Part shown: positions 8,259 through 17,955 of the stretch, one piece after another | Layout of the letters: the number at the start of each line of letters is the position of its first letter | Position numbering within the stretch: the stretch's first letter is position 1 | Source of the DNA: Tenacibaculum holothuriorum | Lineage (GTDB): Bacteria; Bacteroidota; Bacteroidia; Flavobacteriales; Flavobacteriaceae | Direction of reading: 5' to 3' | Length of the DNA: 64,000 nt | Assembly: GCF_002120225.1 (NCBI RefSeq) | Contig: NZ_LAPZ01000001.1 | Location: 531,705 to 595,704, forward strand | Notes under the pieces: generated by a model | What the model was told of the DNA's origin: nothing | The model's input: only the letters and a program-made list of their open reading frames with translations | Database searches by the model: none | Translations under genes and position numbers: made by a program

Positions 8259-9491
8259 TTATTTATTTAGATACAACCACTTTTGTATTGGTTTTCTCTT
8301 TCCGTCATTAAAATCTATCACATACCAATAGGTTGCTGCTGGTACTACTTCAGATTCAAATACGTTTAATCTTCCGTTAGATTTACCATCCCACCATGCT
8401 GGACTTTTACTCCCGTTATTCTCTAACTTGTACACCACATTTCCGTATCTATTATAAATTGTCATAATAAAATTTGGGTACTGTACTGCTAAGTTTGGAA
8501 TTACAAAAGTGTCGTTAATTCCATCTCCGTTGGGTGAAAAGGAATTGGGGAAACCAACAGTATTTACTGTATTTAACTTATGCGCTAGTGTAAACACTCC
8601 ATAGCCACTTGGGCGAGTTGTTATTGTATTGGTAGCGGTATTTACGACACCTCCTTCATCTATCCATTCTGTTCCGTTCCAACGTACAATAATTAACCTA
8701 CTTGTATCTGTCATTAATGTATTGGGTGTCGTTTGTACATTCCAACTTAAAGTTACATCTGCAAAATCGTTGTTATTTGTCGGTTCTATAATCCAATATT
8801 CGTTGGCATTTATATTAACTATAGTTTCTTCTTTATTAGCATGTGAATAAGTATTGTCTGGATTTTCCCAAATATATTCTCCTGAAAAAATAGTGTTCGC
8901 ATTACTTGGGGCACTAATTGCTGCCATACGGTATAAAAAAGTTCCTGAGTTTTCATCGCCTATAGGAAATACAAAAGCTTCATTTCCTACCTTGTGTACT
9001 TTACCATCTACAAAACTAGCATCGCTTGTATTGCTGTGATTTGCTCCTTTTTGAAAAACTGCTAGTCCGTTACCTAATTCTTGTATAACGCCATCTGTAA
9101 AATTTGCAGTTCCATAAATTTGAATTTCCTTTTGTAAACTTACTGAGGCATCGGTGTCTGGATTGGTAACCACTACATTGTAAAACCATGTAGTACCCGA
9201 CCCCTCTATATTTTGTTGGGTTACACCTTTAAAAAGTGTGACGCCAGTTTGTATTCCATCACTATAGTTTATAACTCCATTATTTGTTAAACTTCTATGC
9301 AAATGCAAATTACCATTGTTAGTAATAGTACCTGAGGTTGTATTAATTACATCGTTTAACATACTTACATCTGTATTAGATATAATATGCATTGTACCTG
9401 TATTACTAATTTGTGCTTGTAAAATACTTGGACTAAAAGCTAACAGAACATATAAGAGCAAACTATATTTTTTTAATATATATGTTTTCAT
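8259..9491 (-). CDS. Secreted protein with T9SS type B (CHU_C) sorting domain
   Basis: The 410-residue product has a signal peptide (about 1-26, ending LQAQ). A beta-rich body of short N-T-G-T-I/N-N-G-N repeats covers about 27-130. A middle domain (about 145-300) precedes the C-terminal type B domain, which opens F-P-N-S-F-S-P-N-G-D-G-I-N-D and contains I-Y-N-R-Y-G-N-V-V-Y and a final K-W-L-Y-L-N-K. It should cross the outer membrane by T9SS with the PorP/SprF protein encoded next. The stop codon is followed by two large hairpins. The ligand or adhesion target cannot be told from sequence. Confidence 0.9.
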   Translation of the reverse strand: MKTYILKKYSLLLYVLLAFSPSILQAQISNTGTMHIISNTDVSMLNDVINTTSGTITNNGNLHLHRSLTNNGVINYSDGIQTGVTLFKGVTQQNIEGSGTTWFYNVVVTNPDTDASVSLQKEIQIYGTANFTDGVIQELGNGLAVFQKGANHSNTSDASFVDGKVHKVGNEAFVFPIGDENSGTFLYRMAAISAPSNANTIFSGEYIWENPDNTYSHANKEETIVNINANEYWIIEPTNNNDFADVTLSWNVQTTPNTLMTDTSRLIIVRWNGTEWIDEGGVVNTATNTITTRPSGYGVFTLAHKLNTVNTVGFPNSFSPNGDGINDTFVIPNLAVQYPNFIMTIYNRYGNVVYKLENNGSKSPAWWDGKSNGRLNVFESEVVPAATYWYVIDFNDGKRKPIQKWLYLNK

Positions 9492-9581
9492 GTGTTTCTT
9501 TATTTGTTTTTATAATTGCCACATGTAACCTTGTATGATTTAACCATAGTAGGTTTCATAATATGCTATAGATTTTAAGAA

Positions 9582-9691
9582 GAGAAGTAGAGCTTCTGTC
9601 TGTTGGCAGAAAAAGTGTTCTGTATGCAGCAACCCCTAAAATTGACCACATCACTTCAGCATCTCGTAAGGGGGATCTGACTCCACTTCTC
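9582..9691 (-). repeat. Large hairpin element upstream of the type B protein gene
   Basis: Arms GAGAAGTAGAG (9582-9592) and CTCCACTTCTC (9681-9691) differ at one pair, which is G-U on the minus-strand RNA and A-C on the plus strand. The loop holds both a C-run and a G-run, including AACCCCTAAAATTG. It occupies part of the 331-bp gap 9492-9822, which has no convincing gene. Confidence 0.6.
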
Positions 9692-9713
9692 AATATTTCT
9701 TTATTCTTTTTCC

Positions 9714-9807
9714 TTAATTAAAACTCCTTCCTTCTTTTTTGATATAGTTAGCTAACAACTACACATATAGCCGTTAGTAACTATATCGCTGGGGGAGTTT
9801 AAATTAA
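9714..9807 (-). terminator. Extended nested hairpin after the collagen-like gene
   Basis: The outer stem 9714-9727 with 9794-9807 pairs 13 of 14 positions. The inner stem GATATAGTTA (9741-9750) with TAACTATATC (9778-9787) is perfect, with a further TAAC/GTTA helix inside. It starts 15 bp past the collagen-like gene's stop codon and probably ends or stabilises that transcript. It is longer and more branched than a simple terminator. Confidence 0.6.
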
Positions 9808-9822
9808 TTTGTCTCTTATATA

Positions 9823-12800
9823 CTATGGTACTAACTGTACTTCTTTCCAAGTAGTACCATTGTGAAAATATAACTTGTTATCTGTACCTACATATAAATC
9901 TCCTAATGCTCCTGTTGGTGGTGTAGCTTGTGGTTCTAAACGCATAACACCAGAAACATGTAATTTTTGTGCTGGCGTAGTAGTGCCAATACCTAGATTA
10001 CCATTTCTACCCAAAAATGTAAGACCTCCTTTTGTTGTTAATTGAACACCAGCGTCTGCACCATCATTTAAGTTAACTATCCCCATAGTTTGCCCTCCAG
10101 TTTTAAAACCTACATAACCTAATTGGTTATTTCCAGTTCCATCAGCTGTACCAGCAGTAAAACTTACAGCAGTATATTGTGCATCTGCATCTTTGGTAGC
10201 ATCAGTGTCTTCTATAAGAATTTGTGCACGTGTGTCTCCAAAAAATTTATAATCACCCGATGTACTTTTTGCTTCTAAAGCAATATCTCCTAAAGCATCA
10301 TTGACTCCCATTTCAACTTTACCATCATCTGTAATATTAAAATAACTTTTAGCATTACGTGCTGTAGTACCATCCGATTGTGTTCCTAGTTCTATTCTTC
10401 CATCTGTAGTATTGTTTACCCATGCATCATTGGTAGTATCTGCGCTTGCGCCACTTAATAAAGAAGTAATCGTACCACCTTTTTTTACGACTCCATTAAC
10501 GTCTGTTAATAATACCTCATCAGTTGCTGGTGTTGTACCTGCTTGTAAACCTTCTAAACGTAATGGATCTGCAGTATCTACTACATGAAGTCTGTTCGTA
10601 CTAGTAGGTATTGTCTGGGGTATTCCCATATACACATTTCCTAATTTGTTTAGTAATACCATACCTACTGGTACAGCATCTACTTCATGGTAGATAGAAA
10701 AACCATTTTGATAATTAGGAGTTGTATGATTTTCTGGATAACGAGATATTACTGTTCTATCTCTTAATGCTCCTGAAGATGCAAAATCATTTGCTGTAAA
10801 CTGTAAATTTGGCCCCGCATTTCCAGAGGTACTAAGACCTCCTTTTATTTCTACAAAATTTGAATCTGAATTATTAGCTGTTTGAAATCGTGCTGCTAAC
10901 ACACTATTACTCAAAACATCTAGAAAAAATGCTGGTGTGGTTGTACCAATACCTACATTACCTGTATCGGTTACTACCATTTCTGTACCAGCATCACGTG
11001 CTGTAGTACCGTCTGCTTTTGTTCCTAACTCTATACGTGTATCGGCTGCATTGTCTACCCAAGCATCTTTGGTTTCGTCTGCATTTTTATCTGCTTTTGC
11101 CCACACTGTTGGATCTCCTGTAGCAGTGTATACATCTCCTGTTGTAGTGTCTACATATATATTACCTGCAGTACCAGTACCATCTGTTGGTGCTCCTGCT
11201 CCTGTTAAGGCAACTGCATCGGCACCGTCTGCGCCATCGGCTCCTTTTAAAGAGGTTCCTGCTCCCCAAGCACCTCCAGTTTTTGGTCCGTACATGGTTT
11301 GTGTAGCGGTGTCGTAGTAAAAATCTCCATCTTCTCCTGTAGCTGCTGCTGGTGCTGTTGTACCATTTAATACTGATTTACCATCTACTCCATTAGTTCC
11401 GTCAGCTCCTGCGGCTCCATCTGCACCTTTTAATGCGTTTAAGAAATCTGCCTCAGTACCTGTATTTCCTGCATCTAACCATTCTTGATAGGCGGATTTT
11501 CCATCAGTTCCGTTTGCACCGTCTGTACCATCAGCTCCTTTAAGAGATGCTAAAAAATCGGCTTCTGTACCCGTATTTCCTGCATCTAACCACGCTTGGT
11601 AAGCTGATTTTCCATCAATTCCATTTGCTCCTGCTGCTCCGTCAGCTCCTTTAAGAGAAGCTAAAAAATCTGCTTCGGTTCCACTATTACCAGCGTCTAA
11701 CCATGCTTGATAAGCTGATTTTCCATCTGCTCCGTTTGCTCCTGTTGCTCCGTCAGCTCCTTTTAATGCGTTTAAAAAGTCTGCTTCGGTTCCTGTATTT
11801 CCTGCGTCTAACCATTCTTGATAAGCTGATTTTCCATCAGTACCATTAACTCCTGTTGCTCCATCAGCTCCTTTAAGAGACGCTAAAAAATCTGCTTCGG
11901 TTCCGCTATTACCAGCATCTAACCATGCTTGGTATGCTGATTTTCCGTCAGCACCATTAGCTCCTGTTGCTCCGTCAGCTCCTTTAAGAGATGCTAAAAA
12001 ATCTGCTTCGGTTCCGCTATTACCAGCATCTAACCACGCTTGGTAAGCAGATTTCCCATCAATACCATTCGCTCCTGCGGCTCCGTCAGCACCTTTTAAT
12101 CCATTTAAAAAGTCGGCTTCGGTTCCTGTATTTCCTGCATCTAACCATTCTTGGTAAGCTGATTTTCCATCTGCTCCGTTTGCTCCTGTTGCTCCGTCAG
12201 CTCCTTTTAATGCGTTTAAGAAATCTGCTTCGGTTCCTGTGTTTCCTACGTCTAACCATAATTGGTAAGCCGATTTTCCATCAGTTCCGTTTGCTCCATC
12301 TGCACCTTTTAATCCGTTTAAAAAGTCTGCCTCAGTTCCTGTATTTCCTGCATCTATCCATTCTTGATAGGCGGATTTTCCATCTGCTCCGTTTGCTCCT
12401 GTTGCTCCGTCAGCACCCTTTAGTGCATTTAAGAAATCTGCTTCGGTTCCTGTATTTCCTGCATCTAACCATTCTTGGTAAGCTGATTTTCCATCAGTTC
12501 CATTCGCTCCTGCGGCTCCATCAGCACCCTTTAATGCGTTTAAAAAGTCTGCCTCAGTTCCTGTATTTCCTGCATCTATCCATTCTTGATAGGCGGATTT
12601 TCCATCTGCTCCGTTTGCTCCTGTTGCTCCGTCAGCACCCTTTAGTGCATTTAAGAAATCTGCTTCGGTTCCTGTATTTCCTGCATCTAACCATTCTTGG
12701 TAAGCTGATTTTCCATCAGTTCCATTCGCTCCTGCGGCTCCATCAGCACCCTTTAATGCGTTTAAAAAGTCTGCCTCAGTTCCTGTATTTCCTGCGTCTA

Positions 12801-14571
12801 ACCATAATTGGTAGGCTGATTTCCCATCAGCACCGTTTGCTCCTGTTGCTCCATCAGCACCTTTTAAGCCATTTAAAAAATCTGCTTCGGTTCCTGTGTT
12901 TCCTACGTCTAACCATAATTGGTAAGCCGATTTTCCATCAGTTCCGTTTGCTCCATCTGCACCTTTTAATCCGTTTAAAAAGTCTGCCTCAGTTCCTGTA
13001 TTTCCTGCATCTATCCATTCTTGATAGGCGGATTTTCCATCTGCTCCGTTTGCTCCTGTTGCTCCGTCAGCACCCTTTAGTGCATTTAAGAAATCTGCTT
13101 CGGTTCCTGTATTTCCTGCATCTAACCATTCTTGGTAAGCTGATTTTCCATCAGCTCCGTTTGCTCCTGTTGCTCCGTCAGCTCCTTTTAATGCGTTTAA
13201 GAAATCTGCTTCGGTTCCTGTGTTTCCTACGTCTAACCATAATTGGTAAGCCGATTTTCCATCAGTTCCGTTTGCTCCATCTGCACCTTTTAATCCGTTT
13301 AAAAAGTCTGCCTCAGTTCCTGTATTTCCTGCATCTATCCATTCTTGATAGGCGGATTTTCCATCTGCTCCGTTTGCTCCTGTTGCTCCGTCAGCACCCT
13401 TTAGTGCATTTAAGAAATCTGCTTCGGTTCCTGTATTTCCTGCATCTAACCATTCTTGGTAAGCTGATTTTCCATCAGCTCCGTTTGCTCCTGTTGCTCC
13501 GTCAGCTCCTTTTAATGCGTTTAAGAAATCTGCTTCGGTTCCTGTGTTTCCTACGTCTAACCATAATTGGTAAGCCGATTTTCCATCAGTTCCGTTTGCT
13601 CCATCTGCACCTTTTAATCCGTTTAAAAAGTCTGCCTCAGTTCCTGTATTTCCTGCATCTATCCATTCTTGATAGGCGGATTTTCCATCTGCTCCGTTTG
13701 CTCCTGTTGCTCCGTCAGCACCCTTTAGTGCATTTAAGAAATCTGCTTCGGTTCCTGTATTTCCTGCATCTAACCATTCTTGGTAAGCTGATTTTCCATC
13801 AGTTCCATTCGCTCCTGCGGCTCCATCAGCACCCTTTAATGCGTTTAAAAAGTCTGCCTCAGTTCCTGTATTTCCTGCGTCTAACCATAATTGGTAGGCT
13901 GATTTCCCATCAGCACCGTTTGCTCCTGTTGCTCCATCAGCACCTTTTAAGCCATTTAAAAAATCTGCTTCGGTTCCTGTGTTTCCTGCGTCTAACCATA
14001 ATTGGTAAGCTGATTTCCCATCAGCACCGTTTGCTCCTGCTGCTCCGTCTGTACCATCAGCTCCTTTAAGAGATGCTAAAAAATCGGCTTCTGTACCCGT
14101 ATTTCCTGCATTTAACCAGACCTGATAAGCGGATTTTCCATCGGCTCCAGTGTCTCCTTGAATTCCAGATAAATCAACTGTTCGGGTTCCACCATTTTCT
14201 AAAGTAATGGTTAACATTCTACCTGCAATTGAAAAATCGGTTAACTTTTGATCATCTGCTATAGAATTAATCATTGTAGTTACTTGTTGTACGTTGGTCA
14301 TTTGTACCCATTCGGTACCCGACCAATAATAATATCCCTTACCTGTAGTTGTATTCGTATTATATACCAATACACTTTCTTTAATATCAGCAACTGCAAC
14401 TGGGGCAGCCGTAGATAAGTTTGTAATATCTACTCTCGGAATTAAAATTCCTTTGTTTGCAGACACAACATCTAGTTGTGCTGACGAATCTGGTGTAGTG
14501 GTTCCTATTCCCACCTGACCAAATGCAATACTGCTACATAGAAATAAAAATAGCAACGTAATTTTTTTCAT
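9823..14571 (-). CDS. Collagen-like repeat surface protein with tail-fibre-type ends
   Basis: The 1582-residue product has a signal peptide (1-19, ending FGQ), then V-G-I-G-T-T-T-P and a head domain to about 140. Residues about 145-1065 hold 25 tandem units of 34-40 residues that begin G-K-S-A-Y-Q, contain G-T-E-A-D-F-L and end in a short Gly-x-y collagen-like stretch (G-A-D-G-A-x-G-A-N-G). The C-terminal third has further V-G-I-G-T-T-T-P-A segments like bacterial and phage fibre proteins, ending in a W-K-E-V-Q-L-V-P strand. No T9SS tail is visible. It is probably a long trimeric surface fibre. Repeat number is likely variable between strains. It is divergent from a hybrid sensor kinase and upstream of the type B/PorP/OmpA genes. 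Confidence 0.9.
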   Translation of the reverse strand: MKKITLLFLFLCSSIAFGQVGIGTTTPDSSAQLDVVSANKGILIPRVDITNLSTAAPVAVADIKESVLVYNTNTTTGKGYYYWSGTEWVQMTNVQQVTTMINSIADDQKLTDFSIAGRMLTITLENGGTRTVDLSGIQGDTGADGKSAYQVWLNAGNTGTEADFLASLKGADGTDGAAGANGADGKSAYQLWLDAGNTGTEADFLNGLKGADGATGANGADGKSAYQLWLDAGNTGTEADFLNALKGADGAAGANGTDGKSAYQEWLDAGNTGTEADFLNALKGADGATGANGADGKSAYQEWIDAGNTGTEADFLNGLKGADGANGTDGKSAYQLWLDVGNTGTEADFLNALKGADGATGANGADGKSAYQEWLDAGNTGTEADFLNALKGADGATGANGADGKSAYQEWIDAGNTGTEADFLNGLKGADGANGTDGKSAYQLWLDVGNTGTEADFLNALKGADGATGANGADGKSAYQEWLDAGNTGTEADFLNALKGADGATGANGADGKSAYQEWIDAGNTGTEADFLNGLKGADGANGTDGKSAYQLWLDVGNTGTEADFLNGLKGADGATGANGADGKSAYQLWLDAGNTGTEADFLNALKGADGAAGANGTDGKSAYQEWLDAGNTGTEADFLNALKGADGATGANGADGKSAYQEWIDAGNTGTEADFLNALKGADGAAGANGTDGKSAYQEWLDAGNTGTEADFLNALKGADGATGANGADGKSAYQEWIDAGNTGTEADFLNGLKGADGANGTDGKSAYQLWLDVGNTGTEADFLNALKGADGATGANGADGKSAYQEWLDAGNTGTEADFLNGLKGADGAAGANGIDGKSAYQAWLDAGNSGTEADFLASLKGADGATGANGADGKSAYQAWLDAGNSGTEADFLASLKGADGATGVNGTDGKSAYQEWLDAGNTGTEADFLNALKGADGATGANGADGKSAYQAWLDAGNSGTEADFLASLKGADGAAGANGIDGKSAYQAWLDAGNTGTEADFLASLKGADGTDGANGTDGKSAYQEWLDAGNTGTEADFLNALKGADGAAGADGTNGVDGKSVLNGTTAPAAATGEDGDFYYDTATQTMYGPKTGGAWGAGTSLKGADGADGADAVALTGAGAPTDGTGTAGNIYVDTTTGDVYTATGDPTVWAKADKNADETKDAWVDNAADTRIELGTKADGTTARDAGTEMVVTDTGNVGIGTTTPAFFLDVLSNSVLAARFQTANNSDSNFVEIKGGLSTSGNAGPNLQFTANDFASSGALRDRTVISRYPENHTTPNYQNGFSIYHEVDAVPVGMVLLNKLGNVYMGIPQTIPTSTNRLHVVDTADPLRLEGLQAGTTPATDEVLLTDVNGVVKKGGTITSLLSGASADTTNDAWVNNTTDGRIELGTQSDGTTARNAKSYFNITDDGKVEMGVNDALGDIALEAKSTSGDYKFFGDTRAQILIEDTDATKDADAQYTAVSFTAGTADGTGNNQLGYVGFKTGGQTMGIVNLNDGADAGVQLTTKGGLTFLGRNGNLGIGTTTPAQKLHVSGVMRLEPQATPPTGALGDLYVGTDNKLYFHNGTTWKEVQLVP
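11380..14139 (-). repeat. Tandem repeat array inside the collagen-like gene, with a 324-bp higher-order unit
   Basis: The basic unit is 111 bp (37 codons), with 102-bp variants lacking three codons. Three consecutive units (Leu-Trp/Val, Glu-Trp-Leu and Glu-Trp-Ile types) form a 324-bp block. Nearly identical copies start near 12894, 13218 and 13542 (spacing 324 bp each), with a further related copy near 12236. Near-identity at DNA level implies recent duplication or gene conversion. Confidence 0.9.
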
Positions 14572-14625
14572 GTTCTAAAAATTTTAATTAATAATCCTTT
14601 TAATGTTGATTAATTAAATCTTAGA

Positions 14626-14684
14626 GGAAAGTGAACGAGTTTTTAAACTCTTATTAGGGGGGACGGGGGACGATAACTCTTTCC
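14626..14684 (-). other. Possible structured leader of the collagen-like gene
   Basis: GGAAAG (14626-14631) and CTTTCC (14679-14684) with flanking GAGTT/AACTC could form a stem around two runs of C on the minus strand. A perfect palindrome GAGTTTTTAAACTC lies within. The rest of the 328-bp gap 14572-14899 shows no clear promoter box or gene. Confidence 0.35.
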
Positions 14685-14899
14685 CAAAATTATAGACCAA
14701 CAGACACTTACAAATTTTGAGAAAGAACCAGACAGAAGGAAGCGTATAAAAGACAATAAGTAACTCTTTTAAGACATTTAATTATCATAAAAAAGACATT
14801 TGATAGCACAAAAAAGACTCTATAATTATATTTTGAATATTAAATTAAGAAGTAAAGATTCTTTTTCCTTTCTTTGAATTTAATCCCAGCTATTTTCCT

Positions 14900-17764
14900 A
14901 TGAAGAAATTATTAAGCCTCCTATTTTTATTAATGTGTACTTATACAAGTATATCACAAGAAAAAGAAAATATTAATGATAGTATTTTATCAGAAAGTAA
15001 AAAAAGAGGAAAATATTTTCTAAATAAAATGCAAACACACAATGTAATAGACTCTACATTCTTTGACTCTATTCCTTATTATTATAAAAAAGTAAAAAAG
15101 AATACACTAATTAATACTCTTAAAGATTCTTTAAAAATTGATATTAAGTTTTTATTCAAATACGAACATAGTATGTATTATTATAAATACTTTTTAGGAG
15201 GCAAACTTAATTCAGAAAAAGTTAATAAATTCGAAAATAATCTTCTTGCTTTTTTAAGCAAGACAAAAAGAATAAATGATTCTTTGCATACACTTAAAGC
15301 GAATTATTGTTTGTTCCTTTTTTATTCTAGAATAAAAAAAGACTTTTCTAAATCTTTTCATCATTATGAGAAGACTTATACACAAAGTAATAAACTAAAT
15401 AAAACAAACTATTTAGTAGCGCTTTTATCTATAGGAAGCAACTCTTTTCTTTTTAAAGGTCATGATGATTTCCGTAATAAAAACTTAGAATCTCTTGGTA
15501 ATTTACTTGATTCTGTACCTAATCTATTTACCAAAGATCAAAAAATAGCGTTTTATGAATCGGCTGTTACCAGTGATACAACTATTGTTAATAGTAATCA
15601 AAAAATTAACTATTTACATAAAATGTTAAAACTTAACCCCACTCCAATTGGGAAAGCTTATACTTTTAACTCTTTAGGAATACGTTATCATTATGAAAAA
15701 AAGAAACGAGATTCAGCTGAATACTATTATAAAAAAGCACTCACTGTTTCTAACAAAATATCTGGAAAAGAAAAAAATGTTAGAAAGTTACCTGTTTGGA
15801 TTAACTTAACTGACCTATATTTTAGCAATAATGATATTAAAAAAGCAAGCATTTATTTTGATTCTATTGCCAAATCTGGGAATAATAAAGTTACCTTTAG
15901 TGAATTTGATAACTTCGATTATTATACGAAAGCTCTAGCTGATGGTTTTTATACTTTAGGTAATTATAAAAAAGCTTCTGACTATTACAAGTTATACCAA
16001 AAGAACATTAAAGAAACCTATAAAGAAGAAGAGAAAAAATTATCTATTGAGCTAACAGATAGAATAAAAAACATAGAAAAAGACAAAGAAATTGCTGAAA
16101 AATCTTTGCTATTAGAGAAACAAAAAACACAGCAAAATTTATATATTTTTCTTGGCTTTCTAATTCTTTTAATTACAATATTTTTCTTTACCTATCGATT
16201 ATTTAAAGTTAAGAACAAAAAAATCTATTCAGAAAAATTATTAAAAGAACAAAACAAACTCTTTTCACAACGAAGTGAGTTTATAGAAAATGTAGCTCAT
16301 GAAATAAAAACTCCTTTAACTATTATTAAAGGAAATATTGAAAAAATATTAAAAGACAGTAATTTAACCAAAGAACAAACTCATTTGTTATTACCTATTG
16401 TTTCTAACGCAATAAATATAGATAAAGACATTAATGATATAGTAAACTCTTTTAACAATAAAGAAGGATATTATACTATTAACTTAACCACAGTTAATGT
16501 AAACTCTTTTACTAAAGATCTTCAAAATTCTTTTATTTCACATGCTCTACAAAATGGTATTGCTTTAAAAGAACAAACAACTATTACTAAAAACACCTAT
16601 TTAAAGTTTGATAGCGATAAAGTGCAGCAAATTGTTTCTAACTTTATTACAAATGCTATAAAGTATTCTAACAGTAAAGAAATCATCTTAAAGAGCGATT
16701 TAAATATTAATACAAACCTTTTATCTATTTCTGTTGTAGATTTTGGTATTGGTATTTCAAAAGAAGAACAAGAAAAAGTTTTTGAGAGGTTTTATCAAGG
16801 ATCTGGGAATAATATTGGTGGATTTGGTATTGGTTTGTCTTTAGCAAAAAAATTGGCTGAATTTTTAGGAGGCAAAATCGTTTTAAATAGTCAACCTAAT
16901 AAACAAACTTCATTTACCTTACAAATTCCTGTACTAATTACAGAACAGCAGAAAGCTGTTGATAATACTGTTCAAAAAATAAACTCTAATACATCTTTAA
17001 TTAATTTAATAGAAAATAAAAAGTTTAAACTTTTAATTGTTGATGATAATTTAGATATTTTAAACTTTTATAAACAAATTTTACCAATTGAGTACGAGTG
17101 TTTTTATGCTGCAAATGGTTTAGAGGGAATAAAACTAGCTAAAAAACAAAACTTTGATTTAATCATCTCTGATATTATGATGCCTAAAATTGATGGTTTT
17201 AAATTTAGAGAATTAATCAAAGAATTACCTAATCATGCTTATACTCCATTTATATTCGTCTCTGCAAAAAATAACCTTTCTGATAAAATAAATGCTTTAA
17301 ACCTTGGTGTAGACGATTATATAACCAAACCTTTTCATATAGATGAATTATTGGCTAGAATAAACAACTCTTTACTACTTAATAAAAATAGAAAACAATG
17401 GAAAATTGATAATCCTGAAGAAACAGAAAGTATTGTTGATGATAATTTAGACCCAATTATTGAGAAAGCCATAAAAATTATCTCAAAAAACTTAACTAAA
17501 GAAAATTTTAGTGTAGAAGAATTAGCTAAAGAGCTAAATTATAGTACTAGGCAACTCTCTAGAATATTCTCAAAAACAGTTGGCTTAAGTCCTGTTAAAT
17601 TTATTTTAGAACAACGACTAAAAAAAGCTTATCTACTATTAAAAGAACATAGTACAGCAAGAGTTAGTGAAGTTCAGTATCAAGTTGGAATAAACCACGC
17701 TTCATACTTTAATAAAAAATTTAAAGAACGTTTTGGTATTAGTCCTAGTGAATTAATTAAATAA
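14900..17764 (+). CDS. Hybrid histidine kinase with TPR input and AraC-type output
   Basis: The 954-residue protein has a signal peptide (about 1-19), a TPR-like helical region (about 100-400), one membrane segment (about 415-435) and a short coiled coil. The HisKA H-box V-A-H-E-I-K-T-P-L has His467. The HATPase region has N-A-I-K-Y, D-F-G-I-G-I-S and G-F-G-I-G-L-S. The receiver has V-D-D and I-S-D-I-M-M-P with phospho-acceptor Asp758. A C-terminal AraC HTH covers about 855-954. This is the one-protein two-component layout common in Bacteroidota, but with TPRs instead of the Reg_prop/Y_Y_Y sensor of glycan regulators. Its position, divergent from the collagen-like gene, suggests it controls that surface cluster. 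Confidence 0.93.
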   Translation: MKKLLSLLFLLMCTYTSISQEKENINDSILSESKKRGKYFLNKMQTHNVIDSTFFDSIPYYYKKVKKNTLINTLKDSLKIDIKFLFKYEHSMYYYKYFLGGKLNSEKVNKFENNLLAFLSKTKRINDSLHTLKANYCLFLFYSRIKKDFSKSFHHYEKTYTQSNKLNKTNYLVALLSIGSNSFLFKGHDDFRNKNLESLGNLLDSVPNLFTKDQKIAFYESAVTSDTTIVNSNQKINYLHKMLKLNPTPIGKAYTFNSLGIRYHYEKKKRDSAEYYYKKALTVSNKISGKEKNVRKLPVWINLTDLYFSNNDIKKASIYFDSIAKSGNNKVTFSEFDNFDYYTKALADGFYTLGNYKKASDYYKLYQKNIKETYKEEEKKLSIELTDRIKNIEKDKEIAEKSLLLEKQKTQQNLYIFLGFLILLITIFFFTYRLFKVKNKKIYSEKLLKEQNKLFSQRSEFIENVAHEIKTPLTIIKGNIEKILKDSNLTKEQTHLLLPIVSNAINIDKDINDIVNSFNNKEGYYTINLTTVNVNSFTKDLQNSFISHALQNGIALKEQTTITKNTYLKFDSDKVQQIVSNFITNAIKYSNSKEIILKSDLNINTNLLSISVVDFGIGISKEEQEKVFERFYQGSGNNIGGFGIGLSLAKKLAEFLGGKIVLNSQPNKQTSFTLQIPVLITEQQKAVDNTVQKINSNTSLINLIENKKFKLLIVDDNLDILNFYKQILPIEYECFYAANGLEGIKLAKKQNFDLIISDIMMPKIDGFKFRELIKELPNHAYTPFIFVSAKNNLSDKINALNLGVDDYITKPFHIDELLARINNSLLLNKNRKQWKIDNPEETESIVDDNLDPIIEKAIKIISKNLTKENFSVEELAKELNYSTRQLSRIFSKTVGLSPVKFILEQRLKKAYLLLKEHSTARVSEVQYQVGINHASYFNKKFKERFGISPSELIK

Positions 17765-17902
17765 TATTAAGCAAGAATAGTGAAACAAAGAAATAAGTAA
17801 TAAAAGTTTTAAGAGCGGTTTCAATTTGTTTTTCAGAAATATAGTTATCGACTAAATTTACAAATTATATCTATAAAATAAATAAGATGAAATTTATTCA
17901 AT

Positions 17903-17932
17903 AAAAAACCAGCTAAAACTAGCTGGTTTTTT
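17903..17932. terminator. Bidirectional terminator between the sensor kinase and the small peptide gene
   Basis: AAAAAACCAGCT and AGCTGGTTTTTT form a perfect 12-bp stem around a 6-nt loop. It can stop the rightward kinase transcript and the leftward operon that ends at 17956. The stretch 17765-17902 holds nothing else recognisable. Confidence 0.85.
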
Positions 17933-17955
17933 CGCAATTAATTAACCTCTCTTGG

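Noticed and set aside
9600..9700. 32-codon minus-strand frame in the gap before the type B gene
   Set aside because: Lies inside the hairpin element, lacks a promoter or ribosome-binding context, and does not resemble a known peptide.
10937..11317. 126-codon plus-strand open frame
   Set aside because: Antisense of the same gene, Val/Ser/Pro-biased composition, no promoter or family match.
11991..14069. 692-codon open frame on the plus strand across the collagen-like gene
   Set aside because: It is the antisense shadow of the tandem repeats; Leu/His/Arg-rich low-complexity translation with no start signals.
11380..14139. Regular repeats that could suggest a CRISPR array
   Set aside because: The period is 102-111 bp with no unique spacers, and the repeats code in frame for a protein.
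14656..14672. G-rich run as a G-quadruplex
   Set aside because: Only two G-runs are present, fewer than the four needed.
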